This document shows, piece after piece, positions 1 through 7,083 of a stretch of 8,656 bases of DNA (position 1 is its first letter; each line of letters starts with the position of its first letter). The notes under the pieces are model-generated. The model made no database searches, was not told the origin of the DNA, and worked only from the letters and a program-made list of their open reading frames with translations. Both the position numbers and the translations under genes were made by a program. This DNA is from Caulobacter sp. B11 (lineage in GTDB: Bacteria > Pseudomonadota > Alphaproteobacteria > Caulobacterales > Caulobacteraceae), in NCBI RefSeq assembly GCF_002737765.1, contig NZ_PEGG01000037.1, positions 1 to 8,656 on the forward strand. Reading direction: 5' to 3'.

Positions 1-481
1 GGTCCTTGGCGGTCTTCTCGGCGACGACCAGGATGCGCCAATAGGTGAAGTCCTTGACCAGCTGCTGGTAGCCGTCGATCAGCGCATAGGACAGGTAGCC
101 GGCCTTCCAGCTGTCCTGGCCCGCCGCGCGCAGGGCGGTCTCATAGTCGGCGCGGGTCGGCGGCAGGGTGGCGGCGGTGAACTTGGGGCCGCCATACATC
201 AGGCCCTGATCGTCGACATCGAGGAAGTGGGCGGCGTCGCGGTCATGGTCGTGCAGCTTGCCCGAGCCCTTCCAGCGATCCGGCTCGCGGGCATATTCGC
301 CGATCGCCGCCACGGCGTAGGGCGAGCGCAGGAAGGCGGGCATGTCGGCGGGCAGGCTCTGGGTGGCGGCCACCCCGACCATGCGATGGCCCGACGAGCC
401 CCAGGCCAGGGCCGAAGTGGCGGGCGCGGCCAGGCCGGCGGCCAGGACGAGGACTTTCAAACTGGACGACAGCGACGACAT
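1..481 (-). CDS. Secreted S1/P1 nuclease-like zinc protein, N-terminal part (runs off the left edge)
   Basis: About 160 codons are read on the minus strand from an ATG at 481-479 and stay open to the window edge, so the C-terminus is missing. GGAG (487-490 on the plus strand as ctcc) lies 5 nt upstream of the ATG and supports this start. The protein begins with a signal peptide (KVLVLAAGLAAPATSALA). Predicted cleavage after Ala26 leaves a mature N-terminus of WGSSGHRMVG. In S1/P1 nucleases the mature Trp1 and His6 bind zinc, and both are present here as Trp27 and His32. Asp68 (EPDRW) and His85 (AAHFLDVD) fall near the family's Asp45 and His60 ligands. The remaining ligands expected further on are not visible or lie outside the window. 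The likely role is a periplasmic or extracellular single-strand nuclease or phosphatase. A related zinc phospholipase C-type fold is an alternative. It is transcribed divergently from the 3D-domain gene. Confidence 0.72.
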   Translation of the reverse strand, partial: MSSLSSSLKVLVLAAGLAAPATSALAWGSSGHRMVGVAATQSLPADMPAFLRSPYAVAAIGEYAREPDRWKGSGKLHDHDRDAAHFLDVDDQGLMYGGPKFTAATLPPTRADYETALRAAGQDSWKAGYLSYALIDGYQQLVKDFTYWRILVVAEKTAKD

Positions 482-543
482 GCGCACTCCAAGAACCAAA
501 TTGCCGGGGATCGACCTCGCCCGGCGCCGCGCCGTCTCGAGGG

Positions 544-557
544 TCCCCAAGCGGGGA
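544..557. repeat. Small hairpin (5-bp stem, AAGC loop) upstream of the S1/P1-like gene
   Basis: TCCCC (544-548) and GGGGA (553-557) pair around a 4-nt loop. Read on the minus strand, the flank GTGTCATCCCCGC resembles GTGTCACCCCGGC at the left arm of the hairpin at 2033-2067. The two may therefore be degenerate members of one intergenic repeat family. No function can be assigned. Confidence 0.35.
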
Positions 558-638
558 TGACACGGGTTTAAGGCGCCCGCGCGGCCTTCGCCAGCACCCA
601 GCGAAACCGTCGTTTCAGGCCTGCGACGCCCCAGCGGG

Positions 639-667
639 TTGTCACGGCGGCGTGATCGGCCTAGAAG
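639..667 (+). promoter_or_regulatory. Candidate promoter of the 3D-domain gene
   Basis: TTGTCACG (639-646) resembles the Caulobacter housekeeping -35 TTGACGS. CCTAGAAG (660-667) matches 6 of 8 positions of the -10 GCTANAWC. The 13-nt spacer lies within the usual 10-14. Transcription would start about 30 nt before the ATG at 707. The spacer contains a short dyad, TCACG (642-646) and CGTGA (651-655), which could be an operator. Evidence is by eye only. Confidence 0.4.
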
Positions 668-706
668 ACCCCGCCCGACAGACACGCCGATAAGAGGATT
701 CCCTCG

Positions 707-1201
707 ATGCGACGACCGCTCGCCGGACTGATGGCGATACTCGCCTTGTCCACCGCCCTCCCCGCCTTCGCCGCCGCCCCGCCCGAACAGCGCAACGATC
801 CGCTCGGCGACCTGATCGCCGGCGTGCTGACCGGAACCCTGCCTGGGTCGGTGGAATACAAGATGCGCGCCACGCTCTACCACGCCGGCGCCAAGGGCAT
901 CCGGGCGCTGGACAGCCTCGGCTGCAAGGTGGTCGCCATGCGCACCCTGGCGGTCGACAAGAGCGTGATCCCGCGCCGCACCGTGGTGTTCATCAAGGAG
1001 ACCGTCGGCCTGCCCATGCCCAATGGTCAGACCCATGACGGCTACTGGTACGCCTCCGACGTCGGCGGCGCGATCAAGGGCCACAAGCTGGACCTGTTCA
1101 GCGGCGACGGCCGCGCCTCGATGAAGCCCCTGCTGGCCCTGAACCTGGCGACCCTGTCGGTGACCAAGGTCGGCGAGTTCAAGGGCTGCCCGCCCGAATA
1201 G
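707..1201 (+). CDS. Exported 3D-domain (Asp-Asp-Asp) protein
   Basis: This is a 164-residue protein. AGAGGA (693-698) sits 8 nt before the ATG and fixes the start. Residues 1-23 form a signal peptide (hydrophobic LAGLMAILALSTALPA followed by FAAA), so the mature protein should be periplasmic or secreted. Residues about 70-132 match the 3D domain, named for three conserved aspartates: Asp84 in RTLAVDKSVIP, Asp118 in ASDVGGAIKG and Asp129 in HKLDLF. This domain forms the C-terminal double-psi barrel of the lytic transglycosylase MltA and occurs in other wall-associated proteins. The rest of MltA is absent, so transglycosylase activity is uncertain. Cys73 and Cys161 are the only cysteines and could form a disulfide. 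It ends 4 nt from the recO stop, in convergent orientation. A cell-envelope or peptidoglycan role is inferred from the domain only. Confidence 0.75.
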   Translation: MRRPLAGLMAILALSTALPAFAAAPPEQRNDPLGDLIAGVLTGTLPGSVEYKMRATLYHAGAKGIRALDSLGCKVVAMRTLAVDKSVIPRRTVVFIKETVGLPMPNGQTHDGYWYASDVGGAIKGHKLDLFSGDGRASMKPLLALNLATLSVTKVGEFKGCPPE

Positions 1202-1205
1202 GGCT

Positions 1206-1937
1206 CTACAGTCGCCCGGCCTCGCCCAGGCGATCCAGCAGCCAGACCCGGGCCGGCGGCAACGGCCGGTTCAGCGGTCCGAACACGAACTGCTCCAGGA
1301 AGTGCCCGGTGATGTCGAGCCCGGCCTTGACGTCGCCCGACGCCAGGCCGCCCTGGGCCGACAGCAGGAACGGCGGCAGCGGCAAAAGCTTGTCCTTGTA
1401 GGGCGCCCCGGCCTCGCGGCTGACCGCCCGGCCGGTGCGCGGACTGACATAGACCAGGTCGTCGAAGGTCCCGGTGGCGGCGCAGCGCGACAGGTCCAGG
1501 CCAAAGCCCAGCTCCTGCAGCAGGCCGGCCTCATAGCGCACATAGACCGCCGGCCAGATGTCGGTGATCTGCAGCACCCCGATCAGGGCTTCGAGGGCGT
1601 TGAAGGCCCCGGGATGGGCCTCGCGCTCGGGCAGGGCGGCGGCGGCGAGGGCGGCGGCCGCCGAGAGGCCGGACAGGGCCAGGGGATCGTCGAACAGGCC
1701 CGAGATCCCCTCGCCCATCGGCTCCAGGGTGGCGGCGCCCAACTGGTCGGACATCCGGGCGCGATAGCGGGCGATCACCCGCGACCCGGGCTGCAGGAAA
1801 GGCTTCATCCGCCGCGAGGCCGCGCCCGAGACATGGGCCGCGAACTTGCCGCGGTCCTGGGTCAGCAGCTCGACGATCGCCCCGGTCTCGCCATGGGTCC
1901 GGGCCGACAGGACGAAGGCGTCATCTTCCCACTCCAT
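1206..1937 (-). CDS. recO: DNA repair protein RecO
   Basis: This 243-residue protein has the usual RecO length. The N-terminal OB-fold begins with EWEDDAFVLSARTHGETGAI and continues with the typical GKFAAHVSGAASRRMKPFLQPGS stretch split across residues 30-52. A helical C-terminal part follows, with LLQELGFGLDLSRCAATG and YVSPRTGRAVSREAG. RecO works with RecR to load RecA onto SSB-coated single-stranded DNA in the RecF pathway. Only one cysteine (Cys152) is present, so the four-cysteine zinc finger of some RecO proteins is absent; I believe this is usual for alphaproteobacteria. No strong Shine-Dalgarno is visible; AAGGGA lies about 14 nt upstream of the ATG. It is the last gene of the minus-strand run, downstream of era as in many proteobacteria, and converges with the 3D-domain gene. 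Confidence 0.93.
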   Translation of the reverse strand: MEWEDDAFVLSARTHGETGAIVELLTQDRGKFAAHVSGAASRRMKPFLQPGSRVIARYRARMSDQLGAATLEPMGEGISGLFDDPLALSGLSAAAALAAAALPEREAHPGAFNALEALIGVLQITDIWPAVYVRYEAGLLQELGFGLDLSRCAATGTFDDLVYVSPRTGRAVSREAGAPYKDKLLPLPPFLLSAQGGLASGDVKAGLDITGHFLEQFVFGPLNRPLPPARVWLLDRLGEAGRL

Positions 1938-2032
1938 GCGACCGCGATATTCCCTTTATGTTCCCGGCCTAGGGACAGGGTGTCGGCGGTGAAGTCAAGG
2001 GTGGGCGCCGGCAGGGGGCGGCAAAACGTCGG

Positions 2033-2067
2033 TGTCACCCCGGCCGCCGCGAAGCGTCGGGGTGACA
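2033..2067. repeat. Intergenic hairpin between era and recO
   Basis: TGTCACCCC (2033-2041) and GGGGTGACA (2059-2067) form a perfect 9-bp inverted repeat around a 17-nt GC-rich loop. It lies 26 nt beyond the era stop codon and about 95 nt upstream of recO. The symmetric sequence and intergenic position suit a REP-like element or an mRNA processing or attenuation hairpin. No U-tract follows on the minus strand, so a classical intrinsic terminator is unlikely. Confidence 0.6.
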
Positions 2068-2093
2068 ACGGTCGGAATGGCCGAAGCCGAAGC

Positions 2094-3058
2094 CTAGACG
2101 TCGAAGTCCAGGCCCATGTCGTTGAAGATGCCCCGCTCTTCGGCCCAGTTTTCCTTGACCTTGACGTGCAGGAACAGGTGGACCTTGCGGTCGAGGATGT
2201 CTTCAAGCTCCTCGCGCGAGGTCTTGCCGATCCATTTGATCACCTCGCCGCCCTTGCCCAGGATGATGGCGCGCTGGCCGTCACGCTCGACATAGATGGT
2301 CTGCTCGATGCGGGCGCTGCCGTCGGCGCGTTCCTGGAAGGCGGTGGTTTCCACCGAGGCCGCGTAGGGCAGCTCCTCGTGGACGCGCAGATAGATCTTC
2401 TCGCGGGTGATCTCGGCGGCCAGCAGGCGGGCCGGCAGGTCAGCGGTCTGGTCTTCAGGATAGAGCCAGGGGCCCTCCGGCATCAGCGAGGCCAGCTTGG
2501 CCATCAGGTCGTCGACGCCCGCGCCGGTGGCGGCGCTGATCATGAAGACTTCCGAATAGACGCCGGTCTCGTACAGGTCGTGGGCGACGGCCAGCAGGGT
2601 CTCGCGCTTGACGCCGTCGATCTTGTTGAGCGCCAGGATCACCTGGCGGTTAGCGGCCTTCAGGCCCTCGATGATGGTCTGGACGTCCTGCACCGAGCGG
2701 TGCTCGCCCGCCCCGGCCCGGCGTTCGCGCACGGCCAGTTCGCCCTGCACGTCGACTAGGTGGACGACGACTTCCGAGTCCTCGGCGCCGGCCCAGGCCG
2801 AGCGGACCATGGCCCGGTCGAGGCGACGGCGGGGGTGAAGATGCCGGGGGTGTCGACCAGGATGATCTGGGCGCCGCCGGTCATGGCCACGCCGCGCACG
2901 GGAAAGCGCGTCGTCTGGACCTTCTGGGTGACGATCGAGACCTTGGCCCCGACCATGCGGTTGACCAGGGTGGACTTGCCGGCGTTGGGGGCGCCGATGA
3001 TGGCGGCGAAGCCGCGCGGGTGGCTTGGGCGGCTGTTTTGGGGGGTGTTTTCAGTCAT
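2094..3058 (-). CDS. era: GTPase Era, with one apparent frameshift
   Basis: Era binds GTP and 16S rRNA and acts in 30S ribosome assembly. The start is the ATG at 3058-3056 (MTENTPQ). The frame runs through the P-loop GAPNAGKST, the G2 region [13 protein letters not shown] and G3 DTPG, up to IFTP. The reading then jumps frame to [21 protein letters not shown]4 NKID, the G5 region [11 protein letters not shown], and the C-terminal KH domain with [20 protein letters not shown]. Restoring one C in the minus-strand C run (plus-strand G run 2831-2835) gives the expected [22 protein letters not shown] junction and a 321-residue protein of normal Era length. One missing base in a homopolymer suggests sequencing error, since era is usually essential. 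No clear Shine-Dalgarno precedes the ATG. The gene lies 285 nt after rnc, in the common lepB-rnc-era-recO order. Confidence 0.92.
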
Positions 3059-3343
3059 TGGGGGGTGCGTGTAGCACCGATGAGGGGCCGGAGGGGCCGG
3101 AGCGATGCTTTGAGCGCAACACCCCTTGCTGCTCCGCCCGATAGCGGACGCCTGCACCCAAACAAACCCCTCCTCCCCGGCGAAGGCCGGGGCCCAGATT
3201 CAGCCGGAGCGTCTGGGATGATGCGCCTTTCAGCCGTGCAGGATCGTCAGGCGCGGGTGGGTTCGACCTGGGTCCCGGCCTTCGCCGGGAAGACGGGGTT
3301 CTAAGACGGTCGCCGTCTCGGCCAAAGCGAGAGCAAAGGGGGA
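3059..3343. other. Spacer between rnc and era, largely repeat sequence
   Basis: This 285-nt spacer contains no credible gene. It holds a tandem GAGGGGCCG pair (3082-3090 and 3091-3099) close to the era start and two inverted hairpin repeats at 3174-3290. A weak promoter-like pair on the minus strand could drive era: TTGTTTG (3159-3165) and GCTATCGG (3138-3145), 13 nt apart. Near the rnc end GACGG/CCGTC (3304-3316) can form a small stem. Confidence 0.5.
3174..3290. repeat. Paired inverted REP-like hairpins (BIME-like)
   Basis: The left unit at 3174-3197 contains CCCCGGC-GAAG-GCCGGGG followed by CCCAG. The right unit at 3268-3290 contains CTGGGT, then CCCGGC-CTTC-GCCGGG. The right unit is the reverse complement of the left except for one substitution and one base of length, and each unit is itself a hairpin with a 4-nt loop. 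Two palindromic units in head-to-head orientation around a spacer is the layout of bacterial REP/BIME elements. I recognise this GGCGAAGGCC core as common between genes in alphaproteobacteria. It may stabilise the rnc transcript 3' end or separate rnc from era. Confidence 0.7.
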
Positions 3344-4045
3344 TTAAGCCCCTTCCCGCTCCAGCAACGCCCTGGCGGCGGCCTTCTCGGCCTCCTGGCG
3401 TGAGCGGCCTTCGGCGAACACCGGGTCCAGGCCCGCCACCACCACCTGCACGGTGAACACCGGCGCGTGGTCAGGGCCCTTGCGGTCCTTGACGGCGTAG
3501 GTCGGCAGGGGCTTGCCCTGGCCTTGCGCCCATTCCTGCAGGGCGGTCTTGGGGTCGCGGGGCTTGCCCTCGGCGGCCTTGTCGAACTCGCCCGACCACA
3601 GGTCGAGGAACACCCGGCGCGCCAGGTCCAGGCCTCCGTCACGGTACAGGGCCGCCATCAGGGCCTCGGCGCCGCCAGCCAGGATCGAGTCGGTCTCGCG
3701 GCCGCCGATCTTGCTGGACGAGGCCGACAGCCGCAGGGCCGGGCCCAGTTCAGCGGCGCGGGCGACGCGGGCGCAGGTTTCGCGGCTGACCAGGGCGTTG
3801 AGGCGCGGGGCCAGCTCGCCCTCCTTGGCCTGGGGGAAGCGCTCGGCCAGGGCCTCGGCGGCCAGCAGGCCCAGCACGCGGTCGCCGATGAACTCCAGCA
3901 CCTCGTTGTCGGCCACCTTGGCCTTGGCCCCGTCGCCGACGCTGGCGTGAGTCAGGGCCTGCTCGAGCAGCTTGCGGTCGCCAAAGCTGTGGCCGATCCG
4001 GCGCTCCAGGTCGCCGACGGCGACTGAGCGCCGGTCCGTGGTCAT
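3344..4045 (-). CDS. rnc: Ribonuclease III
   Basis: This 233-residue protein cleaves double-stranded RNA in rRNA maturation and mRNA turnover. The N-terminal catalytic domain carries the RNase III signature at residues 47-58 ([12 protein letters not shown]), with Glu48, Glu51 and Asp55 matching E. coli Glu38, Glu41 and Asp45. The second metal-site segment reads [18 protein letters not shown]. Glu127 matches the essential Glu117, but the position of E. coli Asp114 is Gly124. The dsRNA-binding domain spans residues about 164-229, from [14 protein letters not shown] to [15 protein letters not shown]. The ATG overlaps the lepB stop by 4 nt (ATGA), which indicates translational coupling; no separate ribosome binding site is evident. 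RNase III and signal peptidase are adjacent in many proteobacteria. Confidence 0.95.
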   Translation of the reverse strand: MTTDRRSVAVGDLERRIGHSFGDRKLLEQALTHASVGDGAKAKVADNEVLEFIGDRVLGLLAAEALAERFPQAKEGELAPRLNALVSRETCARVARAAELGPALRLSASSSKIGGRETDSILAGGAEALMAALYRDGGLDLARRVFLDLWSGEFDKAAEGKPRDPKTALQEWAQGQGKPLPTYAVKDRKGPDHAPVFTVQVVVAGLDPVFAEGRSRQEAEKAAARALLEREGA

Positions 4046-4893
4046 TTCAGGACGCGGAAGAAGCGGCTGGGACGGGCGTCCAGGAACCAGGTCCAGGGCT
4101 TGAACAGGTGGGCGTTGGCGTTCCAGGACAGCAGGATGATCTGGGCCTTGCCGACCAGGTTCTCGGCCGGCACGAAGCCGACGCCTTCCTGCATGCCGAT
4201 GTACTGGTCATTGGCATAGTCCCACTTGCAGGCGCCAGGGCCGGTCTTGAACGGCGAGACGCCCGGGTTGAAGCGGCTGTCGAGCGAGTTGTCGCGATTG
4301 TCGCCCATGAAGAAGTAGCAGCCCTCCGGCACGGTATAGACGCCGGTATTGTCGCTGCCGCCGTCGGGGCCGAAGTCCTGGGTGGCGTATTTGCGGCCTT
4401 CCGGATTGGTCTCGGAGAAGCGCAGGGCCGGCAGGGTCTGGCCGTAGCCGTTCTCGACCAGGGCCGAGGGCATGGGCTGCTGCTGCAGGGGCTTGCCATT
4501 GATATAGACCAGGCCGCCGCGCACCTGGACCTGGTCGCCGGGCAGGCCGATCAGGCGCTTGATATAGTCGATCTTGGTGTCGCGCGGCAGCTTGAAGACG
4601 ACGATGTCGCCGCGCTTGGGCTTGCCGGCCAGGATCCGGCCGTTGAACAGCGGCGGGCTGAACGGGATCGAGTGCTTGGAATAGCCGTAGCTGAACTTCG
4701 AAACGATGATGTAGTCGCCCTGATAGAGGTTGGGCTCCATCGAGGCCGAGGGGATGGTGAACGGCTGGAACAGCAGGACGCGCAGCACCAGGGCGATGCC
4801 CAGGGCGTAGGCCACCGTCTTGATGATCTCGATGAATTCCTGGACGGCGCCGCCCTTTTCTTCGGGGGGCATGGTGTCGGCGACGTCGGTCAT
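4042..4893 (-). CDS. lepB: Signal peptidase I
   Basis: This 283-residue inner-membrane serine protease removes signal peptides from exported proteins. One transmembrane segment is visible at about residues 23-43 ([19 protein letters not shown]). It is followed by the catalytic-serine box [10 protein letters not shown], with Ser51 as nucleophile. The lysine box is [12 protein letters not shown] with Lys112 as general base, matching E. coli Ser90 and Lys145. The conserved [11 protein letters not shown] box is at residues 197-207. The C-terminal catalytic region extends past the window seen in minimal enzymes, to a [17 protein letters not shown] tail. Only a weak, distant GAGAG precedes the ATG. 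A 132-nt gap separates it from the YCII gene, so it may have its own promoter. It overlaps rnc by 4 nt. It would process the exported 3D-domain and S1/P1-like proteins encoded nearby, as it does most secreted proteins. Confidence 0.96.
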   Translation of the reverse strand: MTDVADTMPPEEKGGAVQEFIEIIKTVAYALGIALVLRVLLFQPFTIPSASMEPNLYQGDYIIVSKFSYGYSKHSIPFSPPLFNGRILAGKPKRGDIVVFKLPRDTKIDYIKRLIGLPGDQVQVRGGLVYINGKPLQQQPMPSALVENGYGQTLPALRFSETNPEGRKYATQDFGPDGGSDNTGVYTVPEGCYFFMGDNRDNSLDSRFNPGVSPFKTGPGACKWDYANDQYIGMQEGVGFVPAENLVGKAQIILLSWNANAHLFKPWTWFLDARPSRFFRVLK

Positions 4894-5025
4894 GCGGGCG
4901 CGGAGCTCTCAGACAAGTGGGTTGCGGCGAACCGGACAGGCCTAGCTAGACGGGCTTGGCCACAGGGGCAAGCTTTGCACCGGTTAACTCGCGTTCATGG
5001 CGCCGGTTGGGCGGCGCGCGCCAGC

Positions 5026-5319
5026 CTATTCATCCTCGACAAGAAAACGCAGCTCGACCGTTCCACCGCCCTCATAGACCGGGTTGCCCGCCAGGCAGGC
5101 GCGCGCGTCGTCGAGACTGTCGGCGCTGATCCTGACGAAGCCGACCAGATGGGCCGACAGCGGCCGCGCCGCGCCGTCCTTGCGATAACAGGCCCCGTCG
5201 CCGAGGCTGCTGCCGCCGCGCAGGCGGCCGGCCTGGATCAAGCGGTCCAGATAGGGCGGCCAGTCGGCGGCGCGTTCGTGCGTCGCGTCGCCATGCATCA
5301 GGAGAAGATAGTCGCCCAT
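5026..5319 (-). CDS. YCII-family protein
   Basis: This 97-residue protein fits the compact YCII (DGPF-related) alpha/beta fold. It begins MGDYLLLMHGD, with a central helix region WPPYLDRLIQAGRLRGGSSL and the typical C-terminal pattern of SADSLDDARACLAGNPVYEGGGTVELR. GNPVYE-x-GGTVE-R is characteristic of the family, whose members bind or turn over small molecules but mostly lack a defined substrate. A His (residue 9) and Asp (residue 11) follow the first strand. Their catalytic role is unproven. The gene starts 20 nt after acpS and is probably cotranscribed with it. GAAAGGG about 9 nt upstream may serve as ribosome binding site. Confidence 0.8.
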   Translation of the reverse strand: MGDYLLLMHGDATHERAADWPPYLDRLIQAGRLRGGSSLGDGACYRKDGAARPLSAHLVGFVRISADSLDDARACLAGNPVYEGGGTVELRFLVEDE

Positions 5320-5339
5320 GCCGCCGGCCCTTTCGCGCG

Positions 5340-5732
5340 TCAGATCGCCTCGATGATCACGAAGGCCTGGGCGTAGGGATGATCATCGGTCAGGGACAGG
5401 TGGACCACCGCCGTCATGCCCTCGGGAATCATCCGCGCCAGCTGCTCGGCCGCGCCGCCGGTCAGGGCCAGGGTCGGCTTGCCTGACGGCAGGTTGATCA
5501 CGCCCATGCCGGCCAGATGCACGCCGCGCTTGAGCCCGGTGCCCAGGGCCTTGGCGCAGGCCTCCTTGGCGGCGAAGCGCTTGGCGTAGCTGCTGGCCCG
5601 GTCGGGCTTGCGTTCGGAGCGCGTCCGCTCGACCTCGGTGAAGACCTTGCGCGTGAACCGGTCGCCGAACCGTTCCAGCGACTTCTCGATCCGCCGGATG
5701 TCGCAAAGGTCCGAACCGATACCGATGATCAT
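5340..5732 (-). CDS. acpS: Holo-[acyl-carrier-protein] synthase
   Basis: The 130-residue product transfers 4'-phosphopantetheine from CoA to the serine of acyl carrier protein, activating fatty-acid synthesis in the cytoplasm. The ATG at 5732 is chosen because AcpS proteins start at MIIGIGSDL; the frame stays open upstream, but that stretch is another frame of pdxJ. Motifs are [12 protein letters not shown], with the Mg-binding Asp8, and [18 protein letters not shown], with Glu57, the hallmark pair of the phosphopantetheinyl transferase superfamily. The C-terminal [16 protein letters not shown] strand is typical. The start overlaps the pdxJ stop by 4 nt. acpS directly after pdxJ is a widespread proteobacterial arrangement. 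Confidence 0.95.
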   Translation of the reverse strand: MIIGIGSDLCDIRRIEKSLERFGDRFTRKVFTEVERTRSERKPDRASSYAKRFAAKEACAKALGTGLKRGVHLAGMGVINLPSGKPTLALTGGAAEQLARMIPEGMTAVVHLSLTDDHPYAQAFVIIEAI

Positions 5733-6484
5733 GCGGCCAGCTCGACCCGGGCCGCGTCCATCAGGGCCCGCATCCGCTGAATGGCCTGGGGCAGTCCGAC
5801 GAAGATCGCCTCGCCGATCAGGAAGTGGCCGATATTGAGTTCGGCGATCTGGGAAATGGCGGCGATCGGCTTGACGGTGGCGTAGTCGATGCCGTGCCCG
5901 GCGTGAACTTCCAGGCCCAGGCTGGAGGCCAGCGCCGTTCCGGCCTTCAGGCGCTCGAGGATGGCGGCGGCGCGCTCGACCTCGCCGGCCCGCGCCGCGT
6001 CGCAATAGGCGCCGGTGTGCAGTTCGACCACCTGGGCGCCGAGGCGGTGCGAGGCCTCGATCTGGCCGGGTTCAGCGTCGATGAACAGCGACACCCGGCT
6101 GCCCGCCGCGCGCAGACGGCCCGTGGCGGCGGCGATGGCGTCATAGCCGCGCACCACGTCCAGGCCGCCCTCGGTGGTGACTTCCTCGCGCCGCTCGGGC
6201 ACCAGGCAGGCGGCGTGGGGCCGGGCCTGCAGGGCGATGGCGACCATCTCGTCGGTGACCGCCATCTCGAAGTTCAGCGGCTTGCCACGCTTGAGACACA
6301 GGTCGGTCAGCAGGACGATGTCGGCGTCGGAGATGTGCCGACGATCCTCGCGCAGGTGAGCGGTGATGCCGTCCGCCCCGGCCGCAAGGGCCAGTTCGGC
6401 GGCCCGCACGGGCTCGGGATAGCTGGAGCCGCGCGCGTTTCGGATCGTGGCCACGTGGTCGATGTTGACGCCCAGCCTCAACAT
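5729..6484 (-). CDS. pdxJ: Pyridoxine 5'-phosphate synthase
   Basis: This 251-residue TIM-barrel enzyme condenses 1-deoxy-D-xylulose 5-phosphate with 3-amino-2-oxopropyl phosphate to give pyridoxine 5'-phosphate in the DXP-dependent vitamin B6 pathway. Diagnostic segments in order are [14 protein letters not shown] (residues 6-19), [12 protein letters not shown] (40-51, His43 at the active site), NFEMA (71-75, Glu73), [18 protein letters not shown] (93-110), ELHTGAYC (154-161), HAGHGIDY (194-201, His197) and [13 protein letters not shown] (215-227). These cover the expected His/Glu/His catalytic set and phosphate-binding loops. It begins 6 nt after the pyrE stop and overlaps acpS by 4 nt, so the three are almost certainly one transcript. 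Confidence 0.97.
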   Translation of the reverse strand: MLRLGVNIDHVATIRNARGSSYPEPVRAAELALAAGADGITAHLREDRRHISDADIVLLTDLCLKRGKPLNFEMAVTDEMVAIALQARPHAACLVPERREEVTTEGGLDVVRGYDAIAAATGRLRAAGSRVSLFIDAEPGQIEASHRLGAQVVELHTGAYCDAARAGEVERAAAILERLKAGTALASSLGLEVHAGHGIDYATVKPIAAISQIAELNIGHFLIGEAIFVGLPQAIQRMRALMDAARVELAA

Positions 6485-6490
6485 CGGCGT

Positions 6491-7075
6491 CTAGCTCTTC
6501 AGCCGGCGGCTGCCGGGATCCTCGATCGGGATCGCGGCCAGTTCCGGCGGCAGGTTGTCGGCGGGATAGGCGGGAACCTCCAGGCTGCACAGCGAGACCA
6601 GCGGCACGCCGACATCGACCTTGCCGCCCGAGCGGTCGACGATGCAGGCCGCCGCGATCACCTCGCCGCCGGCCGCCTGGATCGCGGCGATGCACTCGCG
6701 CGACGACAGGCCGGTGGTGACGATGTCCTCGACCATCACGACCTTCTGGCCGGGCTCAAGGTGGAAGCCGCGCCGGAACTTGAAGCCGCCGCCCTCGCGC
6801 TCGACATAGATCGAGGCGACGTTCAGGTGACGGGCGGTCTCGTAGCCGGGGATGATCCCGCCGACGGCCGGCGACACCGCCACATCGGGCTGGCCCACCG
6901 TGGCGATGATCTTCTCGGCCAGGGCCTTGCACAGGCGCTCGCAGCGCTCGGGCCGCATGAACACCAGGTTCTTCTGCAGGAAGACCGGGCTGTGAAGGCC
7001 GGAGGACAGCACGAAGTGGCCTTCGCGCAGGGCTCCGGCGGCGCGGAATTCGTCGAGGACGTCATCATTGGTCAT
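6491..7075 (-). CDS. pyrE: Orotate phosphoribosyltransferase
   Basis: This 194-residue enzyme converts orotate and PRPP to orotidine 5'-phosphate in pyrimidine synthesis. The N-terminal [21 protein letters not shown] matches the orotate-binding hood. [17 protein letters not shown] forms the PPi loop region. [21 protein letters not shown] is the flexible catalytic loop. [14 protein letters not shown] (residues 112-125) is the PRPP-binding signature with its acidic pair. The form resembles the shorter, Crp/thermophile-like alphaproteobacterial OPRTases rather than E. coli PyrE. The start at 7075 is the first gene of the minus-strand cluster. No Shine-Dalgarno precedes it, and the -10 element ends 8 nt upstream, which suggests leaderless translation. 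Confidence 0.95.
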   Translation of the reverse strand: MTNDDVLDEFRAAGALREGHFVLSSGLHSPVFLQKNLVFMRPERCERLCKALAEKIIATVGQPDVAVSPAVGGIIPGYETARHLNVASIYVEREGGGFKFRRGFHLEPGQKVVMVEDIVTTGLSSRECIAAIQAAGGEVIAAACIVDRSGGKVDVGVPLVSLCSLEVPAYPADNLPPELAAIPIEDPGSRRLKS

Positions 7076-7083
7076 GACCGTGG

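Noticed and set aside
2033..2067. Rho-independent terminator after era
   Set aside because: The stem is good, but no run of T follows on the minus strand, and the 17-nt loop is long for a terminator.
1302..2759. A 485-codon open frame on the plus strand, opposite recO and era
   Set aside because: It lies wholly antisense to two well-supported genes, is low-complexity (rich in Gly, Gln, Ala, Asp, Val), matches no family I know, and is a usual artefact of high-GC codon bias.
2790..2860. Programmed ribosomal frameshift in era
   Set aside because: Era is normally made from one frame. The break sits at a G run without a slippery heptamer plus downstream structure, and other clear sequence errors occur in the window.
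4108..5376. A 422-codon open frame on the plus strand, opposite lepB and the YCII gene
   Set aside because: It is antisense to lepB and YCII, with no recognisable domain and a composition typical of reversed high-GC codons.
5340..6005. A longer, 221-residue reading of acpS
   Set aside because: The extra 91 residues are an arginine-rich out-of-frame reading of pdxJ. AcpS family proteins begin at the internal ATG (5732), which also makes the 4-nt overlap with pdxJ.
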